Positions 25,433 to 33,705 of a DNA stretch of 64,000 bases are shown piece after piece (position 1 is the first letter of the stretch; each line of letters opens with the position of its first letter). The notes beneath the pieces are model-generated. The model was not told the DNA's origin. It made no database searches and saw only the letters and a list, made by a program, of their open reading frames with translations. The position numbers and the translations under genes are program-made. The DNA lies in contig JAQUPX010000001.1 in NCBI GenBank assembly GCA_028716385.1, forward strand, positions 763,674 through 827,673, written 5' to 3'. The stretch is from a bacterium (GTDB lineage Bacteria > Hydrothermota > UBA3073 > JACQXS01 > JAQTXJ01).

Positions 25433-27595
25433 ATGTTAAACTTAATAATGGTGTTATTTTTAACTTTTGATGGAAGTTCAGTCAGCACTTCCCGCAGGAG
25501 CGAAGCTTTGTTTATGAATCCTGCCGGGCTTGGGATGAATATGGGAGTGGAAGCTATGTATTTGTTTGCAAATGATGAACATAGTTTTTCTACTTTAATC
25601 GGAAACAGCGGGTTTGGAGTTAAATTCAAAGGAAATGATTATCCCGTACTTATGACCGGAACCGGAATCAATTTAGTAAATATATTATATCTTGGTTACG
25701 GGAGCGAATATCAATTTGGAAAAAGGTCGATTTATACGGTAGGCGGCATATTCAGACCCAGCAGATTTATTTCAACCGGAGCGTTTATGCCGGTGAAAAG
25801 TAATCCTGACGTAAAATTTGGGATAGCCGTTAGACCTTTTACAGACAGAGTTACATTGTTTTATGATGCAATTTACAGTTATGAGCAAGATAGTATAAAA
25901 AATTATTTTTACGGGATTGGAGTAGAATTAATAAACGGGATAAGTTTTGCCGTAAAAACGGACAAAGATAAAGTAATAAATGTCGGGGCAGAAATTTCTT
26001 TTGGCAATTTTAAAATCGGTGGCTTTAAGGATAAAGAAACTAATCCACGTGAAGTATCATTAATTGCCTCTAATGAGACATATCGTTCTATCCCTATAAA
26101 ATCAAATAAAAAAAGAACAGCCGAATTGGATATTAAAGGCGCTTATCCTGAGTTGAAAATGGAAACCAATTTTTTTGGGATTACTCTTGGTAAACAGGAA
26201 CCGGTATTTTATAACTTATTACGAAAGCTTGAAAAGGTTAAAACCAATAAAAATATAACTACCATAGTTATCAAGTTTGAAAATTATTCGCTGGGAATGG
26301 CACAACTTGAAGAGCTTTACAACGAACTCAAAGAGCTTAAAGCAAAAGGTAAAAAAATAATTACATTTGCAAATCAGTATGGTCTTGGAAGTTACTATCT
26401 TGCCTCCCTATCGGATTATATTATCTTACAACCTCTTGGTTATGTGGAGATTCCGGGATTATCCGTAAAGTCGGTTTATTTAAAAGGAACTATGGAAAAG
26501 CTTGGAGTTGAAGCAGATATAGCCCGTGTCGGGAAATATAAATCTGCTACCGAAGCATTAGAGCGTAAAAATATGTCCGATGAAAGCAGAGAACAGATAG
26601 GCGCTCTTCTTGATGATATATGGAATCCTATGGTTGCAGAGATTGCCGGAAATAGAGATTTGCCATTAGACAGCCTGCAAAAACTTGTAAATACGGAAGC
26701 ATTTTTTAACTCGGATGATGCGGTAAAGAATGGTTTAGTGGATACCGTTGTTTATGAGGATGAGTTAGAGGATGTCATTAAAAAGCTTATTAATAAAACG
26801 ACAAAAGTAGAAAAATTAGATAAGATGCTTAAGGAAAGGAAAGTTCCAACTGAATGGCAGCCGGACAAATCTTCTCCTAAAATAGCCGTTCTTATAGCTG
26901 AAGGAGACATAATAACAGGAGAAAGCTCAAATGACTGGCTTTTCGGGACGAAAACTATCGGTTCGAAATCATTAGTCAAAGCGTTTAAGGATATAGAAAA
27001 AGATAAATCCATAAAATCGGTTGTATTTCGTATAAATTCCGGCGGCGGTGATGGGTTTGCATCCGAAGTAATCTTAAGGGCATTGAAAAAGACAATGGCT
27101 AAAAAACCTGTGATTGTTTCTATGGGGGATGTTGCAGGTTCCGGAGGATATTATATTGGGTGCCAGGCTAATAAAATAATGGCGGATAATTATACGCTTA
27201 CAGGTTCTATAGGCGTTTTCGGGGCGAATATTATATGGAACGGACTTTATGAGAAATTAGGCATTACGCACGATGTAGTTAAAAGAGGCGAGCATTCTGA
27301 TGCGTATGCAGGATTGCGGCATTTTACGGATGAAGAGCAAAACAAATTTCAACGCGAAATAGAATGGTTCTATGATAAGTTTATTTCAAGAGTTGCGGAA
27401 GGTAGAAAAATGTCAAAATCTGCCGTAGATTCACTAGGACAGGGAAGAATATGGAGTGGGGCAAGCGCGAAAAAAATTAGATTAGTAGATGAAAATTGCG
27501 GTTTATTAAAGGCGATTGAAATTGCCAAAAAAGAAGCGGGATTGACAAAAGAGCCTGAAATTGTAATATTTCCGGTTAAGAAAGGGATTTTTTAA
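25433..27595 (+). CDS. sppA: Signal peptide peptidase SppA (67K type) with N-terminal outer-membrane-barrel-like domain
   Basis: 720 residues, about 100 more than E. coli SppA. The first ~210 residues are unusual: a short signal-like start, then SRRSEALFMNPAGLGMNMG and alternating strands (FGVKFKGNDYP..., FGIAVRPFTDRVTLFYDAIYSY...) like PorV/FadL-type barrels (the 'NPAG' turn). From ~240 the tandem SppA fold begins; the general base Lys is K370 in GKYKSATEAL and the nucleophile Ser is S570 in GDVAGSGGYY, matching K209/S409 of E. coli. It cleaves remnant signal peptides. AAGGAGG lies upstream of the ATG. Confidence 0.88.
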   Translation: MLNLIMVLFLTFDGSSVSTSRRSEALFMNPAGLGMNMGVEAMYLFANDEHSFSTLIGNSGFGVKFKGNDYPVLMTGTGINLVNILYLGYGSEYQFGKRSIYTVGGIFRPSRFISTGAFMPVKSNPDVKFGIAVRPFTDRVTLFYDAIYSYEQDSIKNYFYGIGVELINGISFAVKTDKDKVINVGAEISFGNFKIGGFKDKETNPREVSLIASNETYRSIPIKSNKKRTAELDIKGAYPELKMETNFFGITLGKQEPVFYNLLRKLEKVKTNKNITTIVIKFENYSLGMAQLEELYNELKELKAKGKKIITFANQYGLGSYYLASLSDYIILQPLGYVEIPGLSVKSVYLKGTMEKLGVEADIARVGKYKSATEALERKNMSDESREQIGALLDDIWNPMVAEIAGNRDLPLDSLQKLVNTEAFFNSDDAVKNGLVDTVVYEDELEDVIKKLINKTTKVEKLDKMLKERKVPTEWQPDKSSPKIAVLIAEGDIITGESSNDWLFGTKTIGSKSLVKAFKDIEKDKSIKSVVFRINSGGGDGFASEVILRALKKTMAKKPVIVSMGDVAGSGGYYIGCQANKIMADNYTLTGSIGVFGANIIWNGLYEKLGITHDVVKRGEHSDAYAGLRHFTDEEQNKFQREIEWFYDKFISRVAEGRKMSKSAVDSLGQGRIWSGASAKKIRLVDENCGLLKAIEIAKKEAGLTKEPEIVIFPVKKGIF

Positions 27596-27638
27596 TATTG
27601 TGTAGTGTAACAGAATACAGAAAGGTTAACTAGGCTCT

Positions 27639-28496
27639 TTATTTGCGGTGTTTCTTTGGAGTTTCTTTAGGTGATTCTTTGGAAGTTTCTTTGGGTTTTT
27701 CTTTTTCGGACTCATTCGGTATTTCTTCTTTTGTTTTAGTTGTATCTCCACCAAAAGTAGGGGGATTTAAAATTAAAAGGCTTATCCGTCTATTTCTTCC
27801 ATCATAAGGGTCCTCTACTATAATAGGTTTAGTATCTGCATAACCTGTTACCATAGCGATACGGTCAGCCCCTATGCCATCAATTTCGAGCTCTTTTCTT
27901 GCCGAAGAGGCTCTTTCCGTAGAAAGTTCCCAGTTAGTATATGCACTTGTGGGGTATTGGTTTGCATCCGTATGCCCTTCTACTGCAATTTTAGTATCAA
28001 TTTCTTTTAGAACATTACACATCTCTTTTAATATTTTTTTACCGCTGGGCAACAACTCGGGGCGTCCTAATGAAAATATATAATTTCCTTCAGGGTCACT
28101 GATATCTATCCTTAACCCGGTAGTTTTTTCTTCATTGATGCTTATGTTTTTTTTGAAATCTGACAATCTTGTTTCGATAGTAGCGTTCAGTTCTTTTTTT
28201 AGCCCTTCAAAATCAACGGTTTTTTGGGGAGTTTCTGCAACAGAATCTTTTTGAACCCATGAGCCTTCTTTGTAAGCGTTAGTTGTAAGAAAGATATTAT
28301 AGGTTTTAAAGTATTCGACAAGGTCTTGTCTCTTGCCTTGAGACATGGCCATAGTAATAAGCCACATAACTAAAAAGAAAGTCATTAAAGTAGTCATAAA
28401 ATCGGCATAAGCGATTTTCCATGAACCACCATGTGCAGAACTACTAACAACTTTTTTTACTTTTTTTACTATAATTGGTGGGAGTTGTTGGCTCAT
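27639..28496 (-). CDS. motB: MotB-type stator protein with OmpA domain
   Basis: 285 residues. N-terminal transmembrane helix KIAYADFMTTLMTFFLVMWLI carries the proton-binding Asp of MotB. After a plug/linker region, an OmpA-like peptidoglycan-binding domain (IAVEGHTDANQY...LSTERASSARKELEIDGIGADRIAMVTGYAD) follows at about residues 150-250. A Lys/Pro/Glu/Ser tail (KPKETSKESPKETPKK) ends it. It anchors the MotA/MotB proton channel to the wall for flagellar rotation. It overlaps motA by 4 nt. No flagellar structural gene is in the window. Confidence 0.9.
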   Translation of the reverse strand: MSQQLPPIIVKKVKKVVSSSAHGGSWKIAYADFMTTLMTFFLVMWLITMAMSQGKRQDLVEYFKTYNIFLTTNAYKEGSWVQKDSVAETPQKTVDFEGLKKELNATIETRLSDFKKNISINEEKTTGLRIDISDPEGNYIFSLGRPELLPSGKKILKEMCNVLKEIDTKIAVEGHTDANQYPTSAYTNWELSTERASSARKELEIDGIGADRIAMVTGYADTKPIIVEDPYDGRNRRISLLILNPPTFGGDTTKTKEEIPNESEKEKPKETSKESPKETPKKHRK

Positions 28497-29383
28497 TTAG
28501 GCGGGGGTTTAGATGCAGCTCCACCCTTATCTATTGGGTTTCGCATACGGTCCAGTTCCTCAAAAGTGGGCTTATTATCGCTGGGAATAACTCTTCTGGC
28601 ATGTTCCATTACCATCATAGAAGAAGCGCCGTTTATCAATGCCAATAATGCAGTTTTGATAATTTTAAGATAGACGATATCATCATTGGCTTTATACTCA
28701 AGGTTTGTAGCAAATGGACCAATAAAACCATAACACATTAATATACCTACAAAAGTTCCTAATAATGCTGCCGCAATGCTTTCTCCGATAACTTCGGCCG
28801 GTTGGTCTATTTTTCCCATAGTTAGAACTACGCCTAATACTGCCGCTACCAATCCTAATCCGGGCATAGCATCCGATGTTCTGGCTACGCTGTGCGATAT
28901 AAGCATAGATTCTTCATGGTAAGCTTCAATTTCGTTGTCCATCAAAGTTTCTAAATCATTTGCCGTAATGCTGCCGCTTACAATAACTTTAAGATTATCA
29001 CAAAGAAAAGTAACAAAATGGTGATTCTTTAAAAAATTACTGCCATATTTTTTAAATAATTCGCTATTGGCGGGAGAGTTAACATCAGCTTCAACAGATA
29101 ATGGCCCGTTTCTTTTTATTTTTGAAACTAATTGATATAATAATATTAATACTTCCGCATAATCTTTCTTGGTATAGCCTTTTGATTTAACGGCACCAAT
29201 TAGAGCTTTAAAAGAACCAAATACTACTTTGGAGGGATTGGCAATCAAAGAAGCTCCCAGGGCAATACCAAACACCATACCTACTTCTATGGGTTGAATC
29301 AAAATACTAACATTTCCACCCGAAAGGGCAAATCCGCCCATAACTACTCCCAAAATTAGAACGACTCCTATAATAAAAAACAT
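28493..29383 (-). CDS. motA: MotA-type stator proton channel subunit
   Basis: 296 residues with four hydrophobic segments: near residues 1-20 (MFFIIGVVLILGVVMGGFAL), 30-50 (EVGMVFGIALGASLI), 170-190 (DAMPGLGLVAAVLGVVLTMG) and 200-225 (ESIAAALLGTFVGILMCYGFIGP). The large cytoplasmic loop between helices 2 and 3 is the part that meets FliG in MotA. Pairs with MotB, whose start overlaps its stop (ATGA). Divergent from the MFS gene, with a 236-nt AT-rich gap (29384-29619) in which I see no gene. Confidence 0.9.
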   Translation of the reverse strand: MFFIIGVVLILGVVMGGFALSGGNVSILIQPIEVGMVFGIALGASLIANPSKVVFGSFKALIGAVKSKGYTKKDYAEVLILLYQLVSKIKRNGPLSVEADVNSPANSELFKKYGSNFLKNHHFVTFLCDNLKVIVSGSITANDLETLMDNEIEAYHEESMLISHSVARTSDAMPGLGLVAAVLGVVLTMGKIDQPAEVIGESIAAALLGTFVGILMCYGFIGPFATNLEYKANDDIVYLKIIKTALLALINGASSMMVMEHARRVIPSDNKPTFEELDRMRNPIDKGGAASKPPPK

Positions 29384-29619
29384 TTTTTATTTAATTAAAA
29401 AAATTTATATCCAAGAATTTTTGCTATCATACTTTCGAATTATCACTATCTTAATATAGAACTTTAAAACTAAAAAGTCAAGAGGAGTTTGTTTGTTTTC
29501 TAGTCTATTTTCAAAAAATTGTCAACAATAGTAATTAAAAGAGCTCAAATATTTTTCAAGCAAAGCTTGACTATACTCTATTTTTGTAATATTTGTTATT
29601 TTAATTTAAGAGGAGCGTT

Positions 29620-30672
29620 TTGGCAACTTTTTATTTTATACAATTTGCAACAAATGTAGCATTTGTTAGTGTTCTTATTTTTATCCCTTTAATCGCAAAA
29701 GATTGTGGTGCAAATTCTGCAACAATTGGGGCATTGGTTGCGGCTTATAATGGTATGCTTTTTTTATCTTCTGCTTTGTTTGGTCGCCTTGCAGATTTAA
29801 AAGGAGGCAAAGTATTTATTTTAATTGGACTTTTCTTTTCTGCCGTCGTTTTTTTTTCTCATAGGTTTGTTTTTAATGTCCCTTCGCTTTTCTTGATTAG
29901 ATGTTTAGCAGGTTTTGCTATTGGTATGTTTCCTGCGGCTATATTAGCAGCTGTTTATAGAAGAAATAGTAACATTGGAGCTTTTACTGCATCCGGTTCG
30001 TTAGGATGGACTGTAGGTTCTATTGTGGCAGGGGTTATCGCAGTATATAAAAATCTTTTTTTGTTCTCGGCTATATGTTTTTTTGTGTCTTTTTTTGTCG
30101 CATTGCTTTTCTTAAAACAGGAAAATGTTCGGATTAAACAACCATTTTTTGATACAGCGCTTTTTAAAAAAAATTGGCGAATCTATTTGTCTTTCTTTTT
30201 GAGGCATTCCGGAGCTTTTGGGATTTGGACAATATTCCCATTGTTTTTATCACAACTCGGAGCCAATAAGTTATGGATAGGAATAATTTATGGACTTAAT
30301 TCTCTGGGGCAATTTTTCTTTATGATATATCTGGGAAAAGTTAAAAGTACTAAATTGATTCAAATGGGGCTGTATTTTTCGATTGCCACTTTTATTGCTT
30401 TTGGTTTATGTCATACGTATAAGCAAATTTTACCTTTTCAATTACTTCTGGCGTTCTCCTGGTCCTGTCTTTACCTTGGGTGTTTAAAATATTTAATGGA
30501 ACATAACAAAGAGCATTCAAGCGTAGCGGGAATATTTAATTCTCTTACCGGTTTAGCCGGTATCGTAGGGCCTTTAATTGGTGGGCTAGCGGGAATATTA
30601 GGCTATCCAATGGTAATGTTTGTAGCGGCATTAATGTCAATAGCGGGAGCGTTTATAAAAATAAATCCTTAA
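29620..30672 (+). CDS. MFS transporter
   Basis: 350 residues and about eleven hydrophobic helices. The A-motif loop between helices 2 and 3 is FGRLADLKGGK, the major-facilitator signature. Starts with TTG at 29620, which follows AAGAGGAG by 4 nt; there is no nearer ATG that keeps helix 1. It has fewer residues than the usual ~400. The substrate is unknown; the sequence recalls small sugar or drug efflux carriers. Single gene, with a promoter for pal starting about 75 nt downstream. Confidence 0.78.
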   Translation: MATFYFIQFATNVAFVSVLIFIPLIAKDCGANSATIGALVAAYNGMLFLSSALFGRLADLKGGKVFILIGLFFSAVVFFSHRFVFNVPSLFLIRCLAGFAIGMFPAAILAAVYRRNSNIGAFTASGSLGWTVGSIVAGVIAVYKNLFLFSAICFFVSFFVALLFLKQENVRIKQPFFDTALFKKNWRIYLSFFLRHSGAFGIWTIFPLFLSQLGANKLWIGIIYGLNSLGQFFFMIYLGKVKSTKLIQMGLYFSIATFIAFGLCHTYKQILPFQLLLAFSWSCLYLGCLKYLMEHNKEHSSVAGIFNSLTGLAGIVGPLIGGLAGILGYPMVMFVAALMSIAGAFIKINP

Positions 30673-30748
30673 TTACTAGTCGAAATATACATAGTAGTTC
30701 AAAAAAGTGAACTTTTACAAATAATAAAACTTATGATTCAAAAATTTA

Positions 30749-30776
30749 TTGACAAAAAGGAGTTATTTATTAAAGT
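30749..30776 (+). promoter_or_regulatory. Promoter for pal
   Basis: TTGACA (30749-30754), 16-nt spacer, TAAAGT (30771-30776), then an AGGAGGTG Shine-Dalgarno site just before the ATG at 30798. Confidence 0.6.
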
Positions 30777-30797
30777 GTACAGAATAGGAGGTGAAAT

Positions 30798-31280
30798 ATG
30801 AGTAAAAAATTATTGCTTGTTTTGGTTGCTTTCTTTATGGTAATGGGTTGTCAGAAGAAGGTAGCAAAAGTAGAGGAAAAATTGCCAGAACCAGTTGTTA
30901 AGGAAGCAGTGGCTCCGGTAGATACTATGCCAAGTTCTGAAGCCATACAGGGAAAACTGCAGACCGTACATTTTGACTTCAATAAATATGTCGTAAGAGC
31001 AGATGATGGAAAAATTCTTGAAGCGAATGCAAAGGTTTTTACTGTTTACCCAAATGTTAGCGTTCTTATAGAAGGGAATACCTGTGACGTAGGAACTAAC
31101 GAATATAATATGGCACTTGGAGAAAAGAGAGCCAATGCGGCAAAAGACTATCTCGTAAAGCTTGGAGTCAATGCCGAAAGACTTTCAACTATTAGTTATG
31201 GCGAAGAAAAACCTGTTGATCCGGCACATACGGAAGCAGCAAGAGTTCAGAACAGAAGAGCAGATTTTAAGGTAAAATAA
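30798..31280 (+). CDS. pal: Peptidoglycan-associated lipoprotein Pal
   Basis: 160 residues. Lipobox VMGC with the lipidated Cys at residue 18, then an OmpA-like domain (about 50-160): VHFDFNKYVVRADDGKILEANAKV, VLIEGNTCDVGTNEYNMALGEKRANAAKDYLVKLGV, and SYGEEKPVDPAHTEAARVQNRRADF. Outer-membrane lipoprotein that binds peptidoglycan and TolB. Unlike E. coli it is the first gene of the tol cluster. Confidence 0.92.
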   Translation: MSKKLLLVLVAFFMVMGCQKKVAKVEEKLPEPVVKEAVAPVDTMPSSEAIQGKLQTVHFDFNKYVVRADDGKILEANAKVFTVYPNVSVLIEGNTCDVGTNEYNMALGEKRANAAKDYLVKLGVNAERLSTISYGEEKPVDPAHTEAARVQNRRADFKVK

Positions 31281-31293
31281 TTATTAAAATTAT

Positions 31294-31375
31294 AGTGCGG
31301 CTGTCGATAAAAAAGTTTTTACTATTTAATGTAAGTAGTAGGAAATTTTATAGTTTCAGCCGCACTGTTTTTTAG
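31294..31375 (+). terminator. Long-loop hairpin with T-tract between pal and cpoB
   Basis: AGTGCGGCTG (31294-31303) pairs with CAGCCGCACT (31357-31366), followed by GTTTTTT. The 53-nt loop can form an inner TACTAT/AGTAGTA stem. This could terminate most pal transcripts and lower cpoB-tolQRAB expression relative to pal. Confidence 0.65.
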
Positions 31376-31378
31376 ATT

Positions 31379-32056
31379 ATGGGAAAAAAAAACAGTGTAT
31401 TATTAGTTTTAGTTACGTTTTTATTTAGTGGTTGCGCAGTTCACAATTCCATACAAAAAACTAAAAAACAGATAAGTGATATTGACAGCAGTACCAAGAG
31501 AATAGAGGTGAAAGTAGATAGTTTATCAAAAGAAGAAATAAACGCTGTTTCCTCTGCAAGGGCTGATATAGGGACAAAATTATCTGAATTAGGAGACAAA
31601 ACAGAAAAAATAGAAAATAGAATCACTGAATTACAGGAACTTTATAGAAAGAGAACGCCTAATGCAAATGATACAACTAAAAGAAGTAGTTCGGAAATTT
31701 ACAACATAGCGTATACGGATTTCACCAAAGGAAATTATGAACTTGCAATTAATGGATTTAGAAAATTTTTAGCTGATTTTTCCGATGCGGACAACGCTCA
31801 ATACTGGCTTGGAGAGTGTTATTATGCGCTGGAAGATTATCCGTCTTCCTTACAAGCTTTCAAAAACATTACCTTAAACTATCCATTTAGTAAAAAGGTT
31901 CCCGTTGCACTATACAAAATTATCAGTATTTCTAAAACTACAAATGATACTCTGGCGACGAAAGAATATTTTAAAAAGTTAATGGATATATATCCTAACT
32001 CTGCCGAAGCAAAACTTGCAAAAGAAATGCTTGCGGACACGACCCAAAAGAAATAA
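31379..32056 (+). CDS. cpoB: CpoB/YbgF-like Tol-Pal lipoprotein
   Basis: 225 residues. Lipobox FSGC (Cys 19), a coiled-coil region (about 25-95: IQKTKKQISDIDSSTKRIEVKVDSLSKEE...), then TPR repeats (about 110-220: IYNIAYTDFTKGNYELAINGFRKFLADFSDADNAQYWLGECYYALEDYPSSLQAFKNI). This is the trimer coiled-coil plus TPR layout of CpoB, which couples outer-membrane constriction to wall synthesis. E. coli CpoB is soluble and periplasmic; here it appears to be lipidated. Directly upstream of tolQ. Confidence 0.88.
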   Translation: MGKKNSVLLVLVTFLFSGCAVHNSIQKTKKQISDIDSSTKRIEVKVDSLSKEEINAVSSARADIGTKLSELGDKTEKIENRITELQELYRKRTPNANDTTKRSSSEIYNIAYTDFTKGNYELAINGFRKFLADFSDADNAQYWLGECYYALEDYPSSLQAFKNITLNYPFSKKVPVALYKIISISKTTNDTLATKEYFKKLMDIYPNSAEAKLAKEMLADTTQKK

Positions 32057-32066
32057 CCCAAAAAAT

Positions 32067-32729
32067 ATGTTCAACGCTCTATCAAAATGGAATATAGGTG
32101 GTGCAACTCTTGCCTCCGGATGGGCAGGCAAATCAATAATTATTATACTCTTTATAATCTCGGTTATAGCAATAGCCATATTTATATATAAGATTAAAGA
32201 ATTTAGAAAAATATCTATTCGGAATGATAAGTTTTTATTGGCTTTTCACAAAAAGGTCTCATTAAATGAATTTTATAAATTAAATGCCGAGTTTGATTGC
32301 CCTTTGTCTAGAATTTTTGATTCTGCGTATAGACCGATTACTAGTATGAGTCAAGAAGTAAATAAAAATATAAAAGAAACAATGAGTTTTTCTGCTATGG
32401 AACATAGTCTGGTAAAAGAAAAACAGAAAATTGAGAGTCTATTAGTTTTCCTTGCCACTACGGTAGTTATAAGTCCTTTTCTTGGGTTGCTTGGAACAGT
32501 CTGGGGAATACTGGATGCATTTATGGATATAAAAACATTTGGGTCTGCGCACATAAATGTTGTGGCTCCGGGAATGGCGGAAGCGCTTGTTACTACTGTG
32601 GCAGGATTATGTGTGGCTATACCGGCGGTGGTATTTTATAATTATCTCCTGAGTAGGGCAAATAAATTTTTAGATGAGTTAGAAGTCTTTGAAAAAGAAT
32701 TAATCAACGAAATACGGCTATCATTATGA
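32067..32729 (+). CDS. tolQ: TolQ/ExbB-type proton channel
   Basis: 220 residues with three hydrophobic helices (about residues 18-38, 125-150 and 165-190). The helix 2-3 region TVVISPFLGLLGTVWGILDAFMDI and MAEALVTTVAGLCVAIPAVVFYNYL is the MotA/TolQ/ExbB signature with Thr/Ser residues lining the proton path. The start at 32067 is used because the upstream TTG-led extension overlaps cpoB and is hydrophilic. The stop overlaps tolR (ATGA). Tol context favours TolQ over ExbB. Confidence 0.92.
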   Translation: MFNALSKWNIGGATLASGWAGKSIIIILFIISVIAIAIFIYKIKEFRKISIRNDKFLLAFHKKVSLNEFYKLNAEFDCPLSRIFDSAYRPITSMSQEVNKNIKETMSFSAMEHSLVKEKQKIESLLVFLATTVVISPFLGLLGTVWGILDAFMDIKTFGSAHINVVAPGMAEALVTTVAGLCVAIPAVVFYNYLLSRANKFLDELEVFEKELINEIRLSL

Positions 32730-33133
32730 GAAGAGCAAGAGCAATGATGGCAGAAATAAACATCACCTCGCTTACGGATGTAAGTTTGACATTACTCATT
32801 ATATTTATCGTATCAGCTCCTTTATTGAAAGCAGGTATGGATGTTTCATTACCAAAAACATCGGCGGCTAAAATTACGGAAAAAGAAAGCATAATGGTTA
32901 CAATCAATAAAAATAAAGAAATATTTATTGATGATAAAAAAGTATCTTTAGCAGATTTCGGAGATAAATTTAAATCTTTTATGTCCTCACAGCCCGGGAA
33001 AGCAGTTTATTTGAAGTCTGATAAAGAGGTGCCGTACGGGACTGTTATTGATATTGTTGGGAAAATAAAATTAGCAGGTGTCGAGAATCTTGGGCTTGCT
33101 GCAGAATTAGAGCGCACCAGAAGCGCAAAATGA
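32726..33133 (+). CDS. tolR: TolR/ExbD-type protein
   Basis: 135 residues. A single N-terminal helix contains the essential Asp (INITSLTDVSLTLLIIFIV), followed by a periplasmic domain (YLKSDKEVPYGTVIDIVGKIKLAGVENLGLAAE) typical of TolR/ExbD. Works with TolQ in the inner membrane as a stator. Overlaps tolQ and the following tolA/tonB-like gene by 4 nt each. Confidence 0.92.
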   Translation: MRRARAMMAEINITSLTDVSLTLLIIFIVSAPLLKAGMDVSLPKTSAAKITEKESIMVTINKNKEIFIDDKKVSLADFGDKFKSFMSSQPGKAVYLKSDKEVPYGTVIDIVGKIKLAGVENLGLAAELERTRSAK

Positions 33134-33699
33134 AAAATGCATTGTTATTATCTTTTAGCCTACACATTGTTGTACTTGGTGTAGTTCCTTTGTTTGCGTT
33201 GTTCCAAAAAGAAAAGTCTACTTATCCTGTGAGTGCGTATCAAGTTAGTATAATGTCTATGCCCGAGCAAACAGTATCTACGGCATTTACAGATAAAACA
33301 GAAAGTGCCATAAAAACAGAAAAAAAAGATGCCAAAGACTCTAAAAAATCTGAGAAATCAAAAGGCTCAAAATCAGGGTATAAAGGAAAACTCGGGAATA
33401 TTTCTGCTACGGGAGATTTTCAATATTCTTATTATTTTGAAATAATTATGACAAAAATAAGCGAAAACTGGCGGAATCCGTATGAAGGAGAAAGTGGTAA
33501 AATCTCTGCGGTAGTCTATTTTGTAATTAAACGGGACGGAGAAATTGACAGGATAAAACTTGTAACGTCCTCGCGTAATTATTATTTTGACCAGGCAGCG
33601 CTCGGAGCGCTTTATGCCACAAGAAAATTGCCTCCCCTGCCCGAAGAATTTAAAAAAGCGGAGCTCGGTGTAAATTTTGAGTTTGAATATGTACAATAA
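33130..33699 (+). CDS. Short TolA/TonB-type energy transducer
   Basis: 189 residues. One N-terminal helix (LLLSFSLHIVVLGVVPLFAL) with a conserved His, then a short charged linker (KKDAKDSKKSEKSKGSKSG) and a C-terminal domain (~95-189: YYFEIIMTKISENWRNPY ... VVYFVIKRDGEIDRIKLVTSSRNYYFDQAALGALYAT) that matches the TonB/TolA C-terminal fold. It takes the TolA place between tolR and tolB but lacks the ~200-residue helical arm of E. coli TolA. It may also serve the TonB receptor in this window, though that is inference. Confidence 0.85.
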   Translation: MKNALLLSFSLHIVVLGVVPLFALFQKEKSTYPVSAYQVSIMSMPEQTVSTAFTDKTESAIKTEKKDAKDSKKSEKSKGSKSGYKGKLGNISATGDFQYSYYFEIIMTKISENWRNPYEGESGKISAVVYFVIKRDGEIDRIKLVTSSRNYYFDQAALGALYATRKLPPLPEEFKKAELGVNFEFEYVQ

Positions 33700-33705
33700 A
33701 AAATA

